Shown: positions 34,213-43,636, counted from the stretch's first letter. The stretch: DNA of 64,000 nt from Acidovorax sp. DW039 (GCF_037101375.1 NZ_AP029019.1:2418001-2482000); one strand, 5' to 3'. Notes: a model not told the origin generated them from the sequence alone. Translations and numbers: made by a program.

Positions 34213-34818
34213 TTAAACCAAGCCCAGCCCGCCCAGCAGGGCACCGGCGCCCAGCAGCCACAGCAGATGCAACTTGGTTCGCCACACCAGCAAAGCAGAC
34301 ACAGCCGTGAGAACCCATAACGGCCAGTTCTGGAGTTCAGCCCCGTGGCCGCGTGTAATCACCCAGGCTGTCGCAATCAGCAGCCCGATCACCACGGGGG
34401 CCATGCCCTGCTTGAAGGCTCGAACGCTGCGACGGTTGCGGTTGCGATGCCCCCATCGCGTGGCAAACCAGGTGAGGGCGCTGCTTGGCAGCATCACGCC
34501 CACCATGCAGACCACAATGCCCAGCAACCCTAAGGCCCAACCCGCCACCCCTGGCCCACCTGCATTCAGTCCCACATTCCAGCCCAGCAGGGCAATGAAG
34601 AGCACGTTGGGCCCGGGCGCCGCCTGGGCAATTGCGATGGATGCATTGAATTGCGGATCCGTCAGCCAGCTGTTCTGCTCCACCAGATAACGATGCATAT
34701 CAGGTGCCGTGCTGATGGCGCCGCCCACGGCCAGCAGCGAGAGCGACATGTAATAGGTGAAGAGGTGCAGCCAATCAAGGGCGCTCAAGGCGGCAAAGGC
34801 TTGCTGAGTGCTCGTCAT
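34213..34818 (-). CDS. Chromate transporter family protein, short (second gene of pair)
   Basis: 201 aa, a monodomain CHR protein with about six helices. It has the CHR motif AIAQAAPGPNVLFIALLGWNVGL and the N-terminal FTYYMSLSLLAVGGAISTAPDMHRYLV. Its ATG overlaps the stop of the upstream CHR gene (ATGA), so the two are translated together and probably form a heterodimer equal to one full-length ChrA. Annotated substrates of the family include chromate; the true substrate may differ. Confidence 0.87.
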   Translation of the reverse strand: MTSTQQAFAALSALDWLHLFTYYMSLSLLAVGGAISTAPDMHRYLVEQNSWLTDPQFNASIAIAQAAPGPNVLFIALLGWNVGLNAGGPGVAGWALGLLGIVVCMVGVMLPSSALTWFATRWGHRNRNRRSVRAFKQGMAPVVIGLLIATAWVITRGHGAELQNWPLWVLTAVSALLVWRTKLHLLWLLGAGALLGGLGLV

Positions 34819-35411
34819 GGGGCAAGCTTTCTCCAGGTGAGGAAACAAGCCAGCAGGCCGAGGGAAGGCAGCGTCCAGGCCAGCGGCAGCCGCAGCACGG
34901 CCATTGCTATCACGGTGAGCACCGCCAGAGCTATGCACAGGGGCAAGCCCAGGGGATGTTTTTTGAGGGTGGACGCCAGCTTGAGGCCCATGCCCGCAAT
35001 GAGGCCAGCCGCTGCGGCACCCATGCCCTTGAGGGCACCTGCCACTGCAGGGTGTTCAGCGAACTGTGCGTAGACCACTGCGAGCGACAAGACCAGCATG
35101 AGCGGAAACGTGAGCATGCCCGCCAAGGCCGCCAGCGCGCCGCGCCAGCCAAAGTAGCGCTCGCCGATCATGATGGAGAGATTCACCACATTGGGGCCCG
35201 GCATGATCTGGGCCACGGCCCAGTCCTCCACAAACTCCTCATTGGTCATCCAGCGTTTTTTCTCGACCAGTTCACGCTGCACAACGGCCAGCACGCCACC
35301 AAAGCCTTGCAAGGCCAGCCAGGTGAATGACCAGAACAGATCCCTGCAGTCGGCCGGGCGGGGGCGGGAATCGGGATAGGGAGGCGCTTGCAGAGGGTCA
35401 GGTGCAGCCAT
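34815..35411 (-). CDS. Chromate transporter family protein, short (first gene of pair)
   Basis: 198 aa from ATG 35411, with CHR-domain motifs SFTWLALQGFGGVLAVVQREL and AVAQIMPGPNVVNLSIMIGERYFGWRG. Helices cover most of the remainder. Short-chain CHR genes occur as tandem pairs with opposite membrane topology; the 4-bp overlap with the next gene fits this. Confidence 0.87.
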   Translation of the reverse strand: MAAPDPLQAPPYPDSRPRPADCRDLFWSFTWLALQGFGGVLAVVQRELVEKKRWMTNEEFVEDWAVAQIMPGPNVVNLSIMIGERYFGWRGALAALAGMLTFPLMLVLSLAVVYAQFAEHPAVAGALKGMGAAAAGLIAGMGLKLASTLKKHPLGLPLCIALAVLTVIAMAVLRLPLAWTLPSLGLLACFLTWRKLAP

Positions 35412-35752
35412 GGATGAGAGCAAAAAAGGTGTTTGCGCAAGCGGGATAAGCGCAAGGTGCTATCAATCATATAGCAAACGGCTTGGCTGGATGAGATACG
35501 TGGGCGGCATCACATCCAGCGCAACACTGCCATGCCCGCCGGTGGGTAGCTATGTTACGCCGCGCCTCGCGGCTTGAATGGCGGTGCAGGCATCGCGAGA
35601 CGGCAGGTCTGTGCGCGCATTCCGGAAGGGGCCGCCAGCCGATATCCGGTCATGGCAGGAAGCCGAAAACAATCGCTCAGGAAGGGGCTGCTTTACTGAG
35701 CAGCTTCACCACCAGCCTGCATGTGGCGTGAAGTACGGATGGATGCCCCGGC
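35412..35752. other. Gene-poor stretch between the chromate pair and the repeat protein
   Basis: About 340 bp without a supportable gene. It contains one short-repeat copy (35440-35478). The small open frame at 35578-35823 runs antisense into the repeat-protein gene and has no recognisable composition. I see no tRNA, terminator with T run, or clear operator. Confidence 0.6.
35440..35478 (-). repeat. Short palindromic repeat, copy 5 (partial)
   Basis: On the minus strand: GCTATATGATTGATAGC, then ACCTTGCGCTTATCCCGC. The first palindrome and the TGCGCTT core are kept; the GAGGCC end is missing. Confidence 0.65.
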
Positions 35753-36037
35753 TCAGCCCAGCTTGCCCTGCAGCTTGTGCCCTTGAACCCGCCATCCTGC
35801 CTGCTCCAGATACTTCACTTTGAAGATGCGCAGATCGGCCTGTGATTCGTACTTCACCTTGAAGATGCGAAACGTGGCCTGGCTCTCGTAGTTCACCTGA
35901 TACCAGAGTGCGTCGCCATTGGCCTGTGTGTCATAGGGCACTTCAAACACTGCCAGATCGGCCTGGCTTTCATAGTGGGCCTCAAACACCTTGGCGTCCG
36001 CCTGATTTTCATATTTAACGACCAGAATCTGTGCCAT
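35753..36037 (-). CDS. Protein of six tandem 13-residue repeats (DUF6150-like)
   Basis: 94 aa from ATG 36037, preceded by AAGGGGA. Residues about 5-84 are consecutive 13-residue units with consensus F-x-V-x-Y-x-x-Q-A-D-x-x-V/I: LVVKYENQADAKV, FEAHYESQADLAV, FEVPYDTQANGDALW (two residues longer), YQVNYESQATFRI, FKVKYESQADLRI, FKVKYLEQAGWRV. The alternation predicts one beta-strand pair per unit, stacked into a small sheet or solenoid. No signal peptide is seen. I associate this layout with DUF6150-type proteins of unknown role. Confidence 0.72.
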   Translation of the reverse strand: MAQILVVKYENQADAKVFEAHYESQADLAVFEVPYDTQANGDALWYQVNYESQATFRIFKVKYESQADLRIFKVKYLEQAGWRVQGHKLQGKLG

Positions 36038-36171
36038 CTCATTCCCCTTGATCTTGTGGTGGCTGAACTGGTTGGCGAGGGTATCGAAAAACCGATCGTA
36101 AAACCCGGCGGGATAGCCCGGCGTTACATCTCGATGCCTTGTCGGCTCGACATCAAGACATTCCGCACCCA

Positions 36172-37131
36172 TCACTTCACCAGCAACGGTGGCATCACCT
36201 TGGCACGCTCTTCGCAGAAGCGGCGGGCCTCCTCGCCAAGCCAGTCGCGCACCTGCTGCATGGTGGGGCTGGGGTGATGGGTGGTGACAAAGGAGTACAC
36301 CGCTCGTGATGCCACACTGCGCCCCAGCAAGGGCACCAGCCGGCCTGCGCGCACGTCCTGCAACACCAGCGCTGCGCGCCCCATCGCAATGCCTTGTCCT
36401 GCCAAGGCTGCACCCAGGGCCAGTTGCGACAGGTTGAATTGCTGTCCGCCCGTCCAGGCTGGCGGGGGCACGCCCTGCTGGGCAAACCAATGCTGCCATT
36501 CCTCAAACGTGTCTGCGCCGTCCCAGGCGCTACCGTCGTGCAACAGCCAGTCGCCTTGCAAGTCTTGGGGGGTATGTATGCCGGGGTGTTGCTGGATGAA
36601 CTCAGGGCTGGCCACAGGCACCAGCCATTCATCCAGAAACACCGTGGCATTCAGGTCAGGATAGTGGCTCAGGTCAAAGCGGACGGCGGCTTCTACGCCA
36701 TCGCGCACCATCCGGGTGCGGTCCAGGGTGTGGAATTCGCCGAACACGCGCAGCCCCGTCTGAGGGTGTTGCCGAAAAAACTCCCCCAAGCGTGGGGTCA
36801 GCCAGCTCATGGCGAAGGAGGGCGAGCAACTCAGGGTGGCCGTTGCAGCCTCTGGCGGCTGGCGCATCTGGGCCAGGGTGCTTTCTATGGCGTCAAAGCT
36901 TTCTCTGAGCACCACAGCCAGCCATTTGCCTTCTGGGGTGGTGACCAGTGCCCGAGGGGTTCGCAGGAAGAGGGGGCGGCGCAGCCAGTCTTCCAGTTGC
37001 TTGACCTGCTGGCTCACGGCACCTTGGGTAATGCACAACTCGGCGGCGGCTTTGGTAAAGCTGCCGTGCCGCGCGGCGGCATCAAAGCTGCGCAGCCATG
37101 CAAGAAGGGAAGGGGAGAGACGAATGTCCAT
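36172..37131 (-). CDS. LysR-type regulator of the D-serine cluster
   Basis: 319 aa from ATG 37131; the longer open frame upstream is not homologous. GcvA/DsdC-type helix-turn-helix: LRSFDAAARHGSFTKAAAELCITQGAVSQQVKQLEDWL. The substrate-binding domain includes DGSAWDGADTFEEWQHWF and LALGAALAGQGIAMGRAAL, typical of the GcvA subgroup that includes DsdC. It is divergent from D-serine dehydratase, so a DsdC-like activator role is likely but inferred from position. Confidence 0.87.
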   Translation of the reverse strand: MDIRLSPSLLAWLRSFDAAARHGSFTKAAAELCITQGAVSQQVKQLEDWLRRPLFLRTPRALVTTPEGKWLAVVLRESFDAIESTLAQMRQPPEAATATLSCSPSFAMSWLTPRLGEFFRQHPQTGLRVFGEFHTLDRTRMVRDGVEAAVRFDLSHYPDLNATVFLDEWLVPVASPEFIQQHPGIHTPQDLQGDWLLHDGSAWDGADTFEEWQHWFAQQGVPPPAWTGGQQFNLSQLALGAALAGQGIAMGRAALVLQDVRAGRLVPLLGRSVASRAVYSFVTTHHPSPTMQQVRDWLGEEARRFCEERAKVMPPLLVK

Positions 37132-37144
37132 TACTAATACTAAT
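37130..37144. promoter_or_regulatory. LysR-type operator overlapping the regulator's start codon
   Basis: ATTACTAATACTAAT is a perfect ATTA-n7-TAAT dyad (T-n11-A), the usual LysR core. It covers the first bases of the divergent lysR gene and lies about 135 bp before dsdA, so binding there could repress the regulator itself. Confidence 0.6.
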
Positions 37145-37276
37145 GCTTGCGTCACTATAAATGCGTTGTGGGGAAGTGCAACGCAACCAAAAATGCAGTC
37201 AGGAAACATTCCTTGACAAAAGCAGAGGCGCAGCACGCCACCAGCGCTGTGCCTCTCACTGAAATATTCACCCCCG

Positions 37277-38635
37277 ATGAGCAACGCCCCCGATGTTTTG
37301 CTGACCACCCGGCTGCGCAATGCCCAGCCCGCGCTATGGACCAATGCCGCGCGGCAGGCCCATCCACCCGAGCACATGCAGGCATTGGGTCGAACCATTA
37401 GTTTGGTTGATACACATGCCGCTGCTCATAGGCTGGAGCGTTTTGCGGGCTTGCTGGCCCAGGTGTTTCCCGAGCTGTCGGCGACCCAGGGCGTAGTCGA
37501 ATCCGCGCTCATGCCCGCCTCGGCCTTGTTGCCTGCACTGGGCATTCCGGCAGATGCTGGCAAGCTCTTCATCAAAGCCGACCACAGCCTGCCCGTGGCG
37601 GGCTCCATCAAGGCGCGTGGTGGCATGCACGAGGTGCTGGAATTTGCGGAACAGGTCGCTTTGCAGCAGGGCCTGGTCAGCCAAGGGGGTGACTACCGTG
37701 TGCTGGCAGAACCCGCAGCGCGCGAAGTGCTGGCGCGCTACCAGGTGGCGGTGGGCTCCACGGGCAACCTGGGTTTGAGCATTGGCGTGGTGGCCTCAGC
37801 CCTGGGTTTCAAGGCGGCGGTGCACATGTCTGCAGACGCCAAGGAATGGAAGAAAGAGCGGCTGCGGCTGCGTGGCGTGCAGGTGGTGGAGCACACCGGC
37901 GACTACGAGCGCGCGGTGGCTGCGGGCCGCGAACAGGCCGCGGCCGACCCCTTGTGCCACTTTGTGGACGACGAGCAGTCCTTCTCGCTGCTGCTGGGCT
38001 ACAGCGCTGCGGCTTTGCATCTGCAAAAGCAGTTGCAATCCCAGGGCGTGGTGGTGGATGCGCAGCACCCGCTGCTGGTGTACCTGCCCTGCGGCGTGGG
38101 CGGCGCGCCTGCGGGGATTGCGTTTGGGCTGCGGCAGCTTCTGGGGCCGCATGTGCACTGTTTCTTTGCGGAGCCCGTGCAGTCTCCCTGCTTCATGGTG
38201 CAGATGCTGAGCGATCAGGCTCCGCACCTGGGCGGGCATCCGTCGGTGTACGACTGGGGCCTGACCAACCGCACAGAGGCAGATGGTCTGGCGGTTCCCC
38301 GGGCCTCTTTGCTCGCTGCCGAATTGATGAAACCGCTCCTGTCAGGCGTTTTCACCGTGCAGGACGCCACATTGTTCGAGCACCTCGTCATGGTGCTGGA
38401 CACGCTGGGCGAGCGTATTGAGCCCTCGGCAGCCGCGGGCTTCAGCGGGCCCGCCATGTTGACGGGCACCACGGCAGGCCAGGCATGGCTGCAAGCCAGC
38501 GGGCTGGACGCTGTCCTGCACCAGGCCACGCATCTGGTCTGGACCACAGGCGGCCTGCTGGTGCCTGATGCCCAGTACCAAACCTTTGTCGAACGCGGGC
38601 GTGCCTTGCTGGCCGCCAAGTCGTCGGCCACCTGA
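37277..38635 (+). CDS. dsdA: D-serine ammonia-lyase
   Basis: PLP-dependent deamination of D-serine to pyruvate and ammonia. At 452 aa it has normal DsdA length. PLP lysine region [26 protein letters not shown]-like phosphate loop as [35 protein letters not shown]; glycine loop [16 protein letters not shown]. First gene of the run dsdA - Bug protein - amidase - oxidase on the plus strand, divergent from the LysR gene. Confidence 0.93.
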   Translation: MSNAPDVLLTTRLRNAQPALWTNAARQAHPPEHMQALGRTISLVDTHAAAHRLERFAGLLAQVFPELSATQGVVESALMPASALLPALGIPADAGKLFIKADHSLPVAGSIKARGGMHEVLEFAEQVALQQGLVSQGGDYRVLAEPAAREVLARYQVAVGSTGNLGLSIGVVASALGFKAAVHMSADAKEWKKERLRLRGVQVVEHTGDYERAVAAGREQAAADPLCHFVDDEQSFSLLLGYSAAALHLQKQLQSQGVVVDAQHPLLVYLPCGVGGAPAGIAFGLRQLLGPHVHCFFAEPVQSPCFMVQMLSDQAPHLGGHPSVYDWGLTNRTEADGLAVPRASLLAAELMKPLLSGVFTVQDATLFEHLVMVLDTLGERIEPSAAAGFSGPAMLTGTTAGQAWLQASGLDAVLHQATHLVWTTGGLLVPDAQYQTFVERGRALLAAKSSAT

Positions 38636-38681
38636 TTTCCCTGTTTCCTGTTTCCACCTTTGTGACTTTGGAGAGAACGCC

Positions 38682-39662
38682 ATGAACCGCAAGAAGCTGC
38701 TTTTGTCCGCCGTGATCTGTGCCATGGGGGCAGCGGTGCTGCCAGCCGTGGCACAGGATGGGGCTTATCCCACCAAGCCCATCACGCTGGTGGTGCCCTT
38801 TCCTGCGGGTGGAGCCACCGATGTGCTCGGGCGTGTGATTGCCAAGAAGCTGGGCGACAAGCTGGGCCAGAACGTGGTGATTGACAACAAAGGCGGTGGT
38901 GGCACAACGATTGGCGCTGCTTACGTGGCCAAGGCCGCACCGGATGGCTACACGCTGCTGATCAGCTCTGGCACCACCTTCACCATCAACCCGGCCGTAC
39001 GCCCCAAGCTGCCGTATGACCCGGTCAAGAGCTTTGAGCCTATCGGCATCACCGGCCGCACTGGGCTGATCCTGCTGGCCAACAAGGATGTGCCGGTCAG
39101 CGACGTGAAGCAGTTTGTGTCGGCCCTGAAGGCTGCGCCTGAAAAGTATTCTTACGGCTCGTTCGGCGCTGGCACCACCTCCCAGTTCGCGGGCGAGATG
39201 TTCTTTCACGCCGCGGGTGTGAAGATTCAGCACGTTCCCTACAAGGGCAGTGCGCCCGCCATGACCGACCTGATCGGTGGGCAGATTCCCTTCACCGTCG
39301 ATACGGTGTCAGCCGCGCTGCCGCATCTGAAGGATGGCAAAGTCAAGGCCATTGCCGTGACCACGGCCAAGCGGTCCTCCCTGTTGCCCAAGGTGCCCAC
39401 GTTGGCAGAGAACGGCTACCCCGGCCTGGAGATGGATACTTGGCTGGCAGTGGTGGCGCCTCGAGGCTTGCCGCCAGCCGTCAAAACCCGTCTGGAGCTG
39501 ACCTTGGCTCAGGTAGTCTCTGACCCAGAAACCCGTGACAAGCTCATTGGCATGGGCTTTGAGCCCGCCTATGGCTCATCCAAGGCATTGGCCGAGTTGA
39601 TCGACAAGGAACTGCCTTTGATGCGTGCCATTGCCCAGCGCGCCAGCATCACAGCGGATTGA
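38682..39662 (+). CDS. Bug family tripartite tricarboxylate transporter substrate-binding protein
   Basis: A periplasmic binding protein of 326 aa with signal KKLLLSAVICAMGAAVLPAVA. Family motifs: YPTKPITLVVPFPAGGATDV, AAYVAKAAPDGYTLL, and HVPYKGSAPAMTDLIGGQI. GGAGAG-type Shine-Dalgarno before ATG 38682. The TctA/TctB membrane subunits are absent here, as is usual for Bug proteins. The neighbouring genes suggest a D-amino acid or amide ligand, which is inference. Confidence 0.92.
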   Translation: MNRKKLLLSAVICAMGAAVLPAVAQDGAYPTKPITLVVPFPAGGATDVLGRVIAKKLGDKLGQNVVIDNKGGGGTTIGAAYVAKAAPDGYTLLISSGTTFTINPAVRPKLPYDPVKSFEPIGITGRTGLILLANKDVPVSDVKQFVSALKAAPEKYSYGSFGAGTTSQFAGEMFFHAAGVKIQHVPYKGSAPAMTDLIGGQIPFTVDTVSAALPHLKDGKVKAIAVTTAKRSSLLPKVPTLAENGYPGLEMDTWLAVVAPRGLPPAVKTRLELTLAQVVSDPETRDKLIGMGFEPAYGSSKALAELIDKELPLMRAIAQRASITAD

Positions 39663-39732
39663 TTGCTGCGGATTGATGACTGCTGAATGATCGCGGTTGC
39701 CCCTTGGGCAACCCTATGGAGACGAGCCCGAA

Positions 39733-41289
39733 ATGACAACGAAGAGTACCCTGGTCGAGCTGACCGCCAACGAACTGCGCCACCGCATCGGCACCCGCGA
39801 GGTGTCTCCTGTGGAATTGCTGGACGCCTGCATTGAACGCATCGAGGCGGTCAACCCCTCGGTCAACGCCATCACCGCCACTTGTTATGACCGGGCGCGG
39901 ACGGAGGCCAAAGCTGCAGAGCAGGCGGTGCTCAAGGGGGAGCCCTTGGGTTTGCTGCACGGCCTGCCCATGGGGGTGAAGGACCTGGAAGCCACGGCAG
40001 GGCTGCTCACCACCTACGGCTCCGAAATCTATCGGGACCACATTCCTACCCAGGACAACGTGCTGGTGGCCCGTCTGCGCGCAGCCGGTGCCATTGTCAC
40101 GGGCAAGACCAACATCCCCGAAATGGGAGCCGGTGCTAATTCACGCAACACGGTGTGGGGTGCCACGGGCAACCCGTTCAATCCCAACCTCAATGCGGGC
40201 GGTTCCTCCGGCGGGTCGGCTGCGGCGCTGGCGTGCGACATGCTGCCGGTGTGCACCGGCTCGGACACCGGCGGGTCGCTGCGCATTCCTGCGTCCAAAT
40301 GCGGCGTGGTGGGTTTTCGGCCCTCTCCGGGCGTGGTGCCCAGCTCGCGCAAGCTGCTGGGCTGGACACCCATCTCGGTGGTTGGCCCCATGGGGCGCAC
40401 GGTGGAAGAGGCTTGCCTGCAACTCGCTGCATCGGCGGGTATGTCGGCTGGTGATCCGCTCAGCTACCCGCTGGACCCCATGAGCTTCCTGATCCCTGAG
40501 TCGGTGGACCTGGGCAGCCTGCGCGTGGCCTACACCGAAGACTTTGGTGCCTGCGCGGTGGACGATGGCATTCGCGCCGTGTTCCGCCGCAAGGTGCAGG
40601 CCATGAAGCACCTGTTTGCCCGTTGTGACCCAATCGACGTGGACCTGGGCGACGTGCACCGCTGCTTTGACGTGCTGCGCGCCGAGGCTTTTGTGGCCAG
40701 CACCCGTGAAGCCTACGAACGCGACCCCTCCAGCCTGGGGCCCAACACCCGCGCCAATTACGAAATGGGCGCGGCCATGACGCTGCTGGACAGCGCCTGG
40801 GCGCAGGCCGAGCAGACGCGCATCCTTGCGCGCTTCCAGAAGCTGTATGAGGACTACGACGTGATCCTCGCGCCCACAACGCCGGTCTCTCCCTTCCCCT
40901 GGACACAGCTCTACGCCAGCCACATCAACGGCGAGGCGCAGGCCAACTACTACCGCTGGCTGGGTCTCACCTACGTGACGACGCTGACCACCCACCCCGC
41001 GCTCAGCCTGCCGTGTGGGTTGGACGATCTGGGCATGCCTTTCGGCTTGCAGATCGTGGGACGCTTCCGTGCAGACCGGCACACGCTGGGCGTAGGACAT
41101 GCGCTGGAGAAAGCCTTCAAGGGCATTGATGGCCTGGCACGCCCCCGGCCCGATCTGGCCAAGTTGGTGCAGACCCGCGCCGAGCCCGCACTGACGTCCA
41201 TCGTGACCGGCGCGCCCGACCCGCGCGATGCGCGCAGCCTGCCGCGTGCAGACCGTGCGGCCTCTGCAGCGCAGGTGTCGGCAGTCTGA
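39733..41289 (+). CDS. Amidase (amidase signature family)
   Basis: 518 aa from ATG 39733. The Ser-cisSer-Lys triad is visible: Lys in GLPMGVKDLE, cis-Ser and nucleophile Ser in NAGGSSGGSAAALACDMLPV and GSDTGGSLRIPAS. It hydrolyses a carbon-nitrogen amide bond; the substrate could be an amino-acid amide or N-acyl amino acid matching the flanking D-amino-acid genes (inference). It follows the Bug gene by 70 bp and precedes the oxidase by 9 bp. Confidence 0.9.
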   Translation: MTTKSTLVELTANELRHRIGTREVSPVELLDACIERIEAVNPSVNAITATCYDRARTEAKAAEQAVLKGEPLGLLHGLPMGVKDLEATAGLLTTYGSEIYRDHIPTQDNVLVARLRAAGAIVTGKTNIPEMGAGANSRNTVWGATGNPFNPNLNAGGSSGGSAAALACDMLPVCTGSDTGGSLRIPASKCGVVGFRPSPGVVPSSRKLLGWTPISVVGPMGRTVEEACLQLAASAGMSAGDPLSYPLDPMSFLIPESVDLGSLRVAYTEDFGACAVDDGIRAVFRRKVQAMKHLFARCDPIDVDLGDVHRCFDVLRAEAFVASTREAYERDPSSLGPNTRANYEMGAAMTLLDSAWAQAEQTRILARFQKLYEDYDVILAPTTPVSPFPWTQLYASHINGEAQANYYRWLGLTYVTTLTTHPALSLPCGLDDLGMPFGLQIVGRFRADRHTLGVGHALEKAFKGIDGLARPRPDLAKLVQTRAEPALTSIVTGAPDPRDARSLPRADRAASAAQVSAV

Positions 41290-41298
41290 GGAACCGGC

Positions 41299-42519
41299 AT
41301 GGCAGACAGCATTTCTTCCATCGCAGACTACATCGTCATCGGCGCGGGCATAGCGGGCGCTTCGGTCGCCTGGCAATTGGTGCAGGGGCAGAACGGGAAA
41401 GGTGCGCCCTCCGTCATCCTGCTGGAGCGCGAATCCCAGCCGGGTTATCACACCACGGGGCGCTCGGCCGCGCTGTACATGGCCACCTACGGCACGCCCA
41501 ACATTCAGGCGCTCACGCGCGCCAGCCGGGCGTTTTATGACGACCCCCCGGCCGAGTTCGGGCCAGACCCCATCCTCTCTCCGCGTGGGGTGGTCTATGT
41601 GGCGCGGCCCGAGCAGCTGGACCTGCTGCGCCAGGCCTATGACGAAGCCCGCGCTGCATCGCCCAATGTGGAGTGGGTGGAAAAAGACAAGCTGCTAGCG
41701 ATGCTGCCGTGCCTGAAACCCGACGTGGTGGCCGCAGGCATGGGCGAGCCCGATGCTGCCGACATGGATGTGCATGCACTGCACCAGGGTTACCTGCGCG
41801 GACTGCGGCAGCGCGGTGGCCAGGTGCTGACCCATGCCGAAGTGGCTGCCTTGCGTCGCCTGGATGAAAAAGCAGCCGGGGCAGGGGCAAACGAGGCGGG
41901 TGAAATGGGTGAGGCAGATACCAAGGGCCTATGGACCGTCACGCTGGCCGACGGCCGCACGCTGCAGAGCCGCGTCCTCGTCAATGCCGCAGGCGCCTGG
42001 GCCGATGTGATTGGGCAGATGGCGGGCGCTCCTCCCATTGGGCTGGAGCCGCGCAGGCGCACCGCCTTCACCTTTGCGGTGCCCGAGGGTATGGACGCCC
42101 ATGCGTGGCCCGCCGTGGTGGGCATTGACGAAAGCTTCTACTTCAAGCCCGATGCGGGGCAGCTGCTGGGCTCCCCCGCCAATGCCGACCCCACGCACCC
42201 GCACGACGTGGTACCCGAGGAGCTGGACGTGGCGACGGGCATCTACCACATCGAGGAAATGACCACCTTCCAGATCCGCAGGCCATCGCACACCTGGGCA
42301 GGTCTGCGCTCCTTCGTGCCCGATGGTGATCTGGTGATCGGCTGGGACAACCATGTGCCCGGCTTTTTCTGGATGGCGGGGCAGGGCGGCTACGGTATCC
42401 AGAGCGCTGCGGGGGCCTCCCTGCTGGCGCGCCGCCTGATTTGCTCTGAGCCGCTGGATGAAGTGCTGGTGCGTGAAGGCGTGCAGCCCGAGGGGCTTGC
42501 GCCCAGCCGCCTGCGCTGA
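41299..42519 (+). CDS. FAD-dependent oxidoreductase, D-amino-acid-oxidase family
   Basis: 406 aa. FAD-binding motif YIVIGAGIAGASVAWQLV; second FAD contact VLLERESQPGYHTTGRSAALY; LVNAAGAWADVIGQMAG; C-terminal FWMAGQGGYGIQSAAGASLLARRLI. This is a DAO-fold protein of the DadA/glycine-oxidase/sarcosine-oxidase group. With D-serine dehydratase and an amidase in the same run, oxidative deamination of a D-amino acid is the best guess. A variable Gly/Ala/Glu-rich loop lies near residues 190-210. Confidence 0.87.
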   Translation: MADSISSIADYIVIGAGIAGASVAWQLVQGQNGKGAPSVILLERESQPGYHTTGRSAALYMATYGTPNIQALTRASRAFYDDPPAEFGPDPILSPRGVVYVARPEQLDLLRQAYDEARAASPNVEWVEKDKLLAMLPCLKPDVVAAGMGEPDAADMDVHALHQGYLRGLRQRGGQVLTHAEVAALRRLDEKAAGAGANEAGEMGEADTKGLWTVTLADGRTLQSRVLVNAAGAWADVIGQMAGAPPIGLEPRRRTAFTFAVPEGMDAHAWPAVVGIDESFYFKPDAGQLLGSPANADPTHPHDVVPEELDVATGIYHIEEMTTFQIRRPSHTWAGLRSFVPDGDLVIGWDNHVPGFFWMAGQGGYGIQSAAGASLLARRLICSEPLDEVLVREGVQPEGLAPSRLR

Positions 42520-42557
42520 TGGGGCCCTGGCTTTAGCGCTCAGCGACGCTGCTCAGG

Positions 42558-42773
42558 TCAGGCAAAGGTGTTGACCTGGGTGCCCAGCGTGCCGCTGGTG
42601 GCCAAGGCGGGCTGAGGCATGGATTGCTGCATGGCATCGAGCATGGTGCTGGCAGATACCGCCTGAATATCCAGGGCCTTCTTCAGTACTGCGATGTTCA
42701 CAGCATCCGAATTCTTGGCGCTGGCCAGCGATGTAGCGGTGCTGACGATGCTGTTGGTCATTGCGAGGTCCAT
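42558..42773 (-). CDS. YjfB-like putative motility protein
   Basis: 71 aa. The sequence NSIVSTATSLASAKNSDAVNIAVLKKALDIQAVSASTMLDAMQ fits the small YjfB (putative motility) family, with the conserved helix NIAVLKKALDIQ. It is predicted soluble and helical. No other motility genes are visible in the window, although a FlhG-like ATPase lies 18 kb away. Confidence 0.75.
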   Translation of the reverse strand: MDLAMTNSIVSTATSLASAKNSDAVNIAVLKKALDIQAVSASTMLDAMQQSMPQPALATSGTLGTQVNTFA

Positions 42774-42852
42774 GGCAAATCCTCCGGTGGTTTGCTGGTT
42801 ATCGGCATTTTGGGGCGATGGGTTGAGGCCTTTTTGCAGCGCTGGGAGTGGT

Positions 42853-42913
42853 GCTATTGAAAATGTAGCTGCTTGCGCTTGCTGGGTAAGCGCTAGAGGT
42901 CGATTTTTCTGAA
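42853..42913 (+). repeat. Short palindromic repeat, copy 6 (close to consensus)
   Basis: GCTATTGAAAATGTAGCTGC, then TTGCGCTTGCTGGGTAAGCG and CTAGAGGTCGATTTTT. It is located in the gap between the yigZ 3' end and the yjfB-like 5' end. Confidence 0.85.
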
Positions 42914-42947
42914 AAATCTGGATGCCCGACGCGATCTGAAGCCCGCG

Positions 42948-43550
42948 CTACGACGCGACTCGGTCTGCCTCCATCCACCCCACACGCCCCTGCCCACCGT
43001 CGCTGATGCGCTGGCGGCATGCCGCCGCTTGCGCTTCGGGCAAGCGCCATTGCAGCGTGACAGCCGATCCGTGATCCACCTGCAGCAGCTCTGCGCCTGC
43101 CGCTTCGATCTCTCTGCGCAGCCACCCTTCCAGGGAATAGGGCACGCTGCAGGCTAGGGTGCTCATGCGTTGCAACGGCACCTTCTGCGCTGTCAGCAGG
43201 GCTTGTGCGATGCAATCGGTGTACGCACGCACCAAACCCCCGGCCCCCAGCTTGACCCCGCCGAAGTACCGTACCACCGTGGCTAGCACGCCCTCCAGAT
43301 CCTGGTGGCGCAACACATCCAGCATGGGCCGCCCGGCCGTGCCACTGGGCTCTCCGTCGTCCACAGCGGCGGATTGCCCGCCTGCCAGCAGCGCCCAGCA
43401 CACATGGGCAGCACCGGGGTGCTGCTTCCACAGGGCGTCCACCACCGCTTGCGCGGCGGCTCGGTCTGTCATGGGTTGAACGCAGCCGATGAAACGGCTT
43501 TTCTTGATGATGAGTTCGCTGTGCGCGGCGGTGGCCAAGGTGTGGGGCAT
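42948..43550 (-). CDS. yigZ: YigZ/IMPACT family protein
   Basis: 200 aa. N-terminal UPF0029 domain: IIKKSRFIGCVQPM, HVCWALLAG, DDGEPSGTAGRPMLDVLRH and the signature VVRYFGGVKLGAGGLVRAYTD. A C-terminal DUF1949-like domain follows. Related proteins interact with the translation machinery in eukaryotes; the bacterial role is not established. Confidence 0.9.
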   Translation of the reverse strand: MPHTLATAAHSELIIKKSRFIGCVQPMTDRAAAQAVVDALWKQHPGAAHVCWALLAGGQSAAVDDGEPSGTAGRPMLDVLRHQDLEGVLATVVRYFGGVKLGAGGLVRAYTDCIAQALLTAQKVPLQRMSTLACSVPYSLEGWLRREIEAAGAELLQVDHGSAVTLQWRLPEAQAAACRQRISDGGQGRVGWMEADRVAS

Positions 43551-43636
43551 GGGGCAACGAGTTTACGCCGCAACGCAATCACAGGAGTGAGGCACCCACG
43601 GGTAATCACCCATGGTGCGCATGCAACAGATGACTC

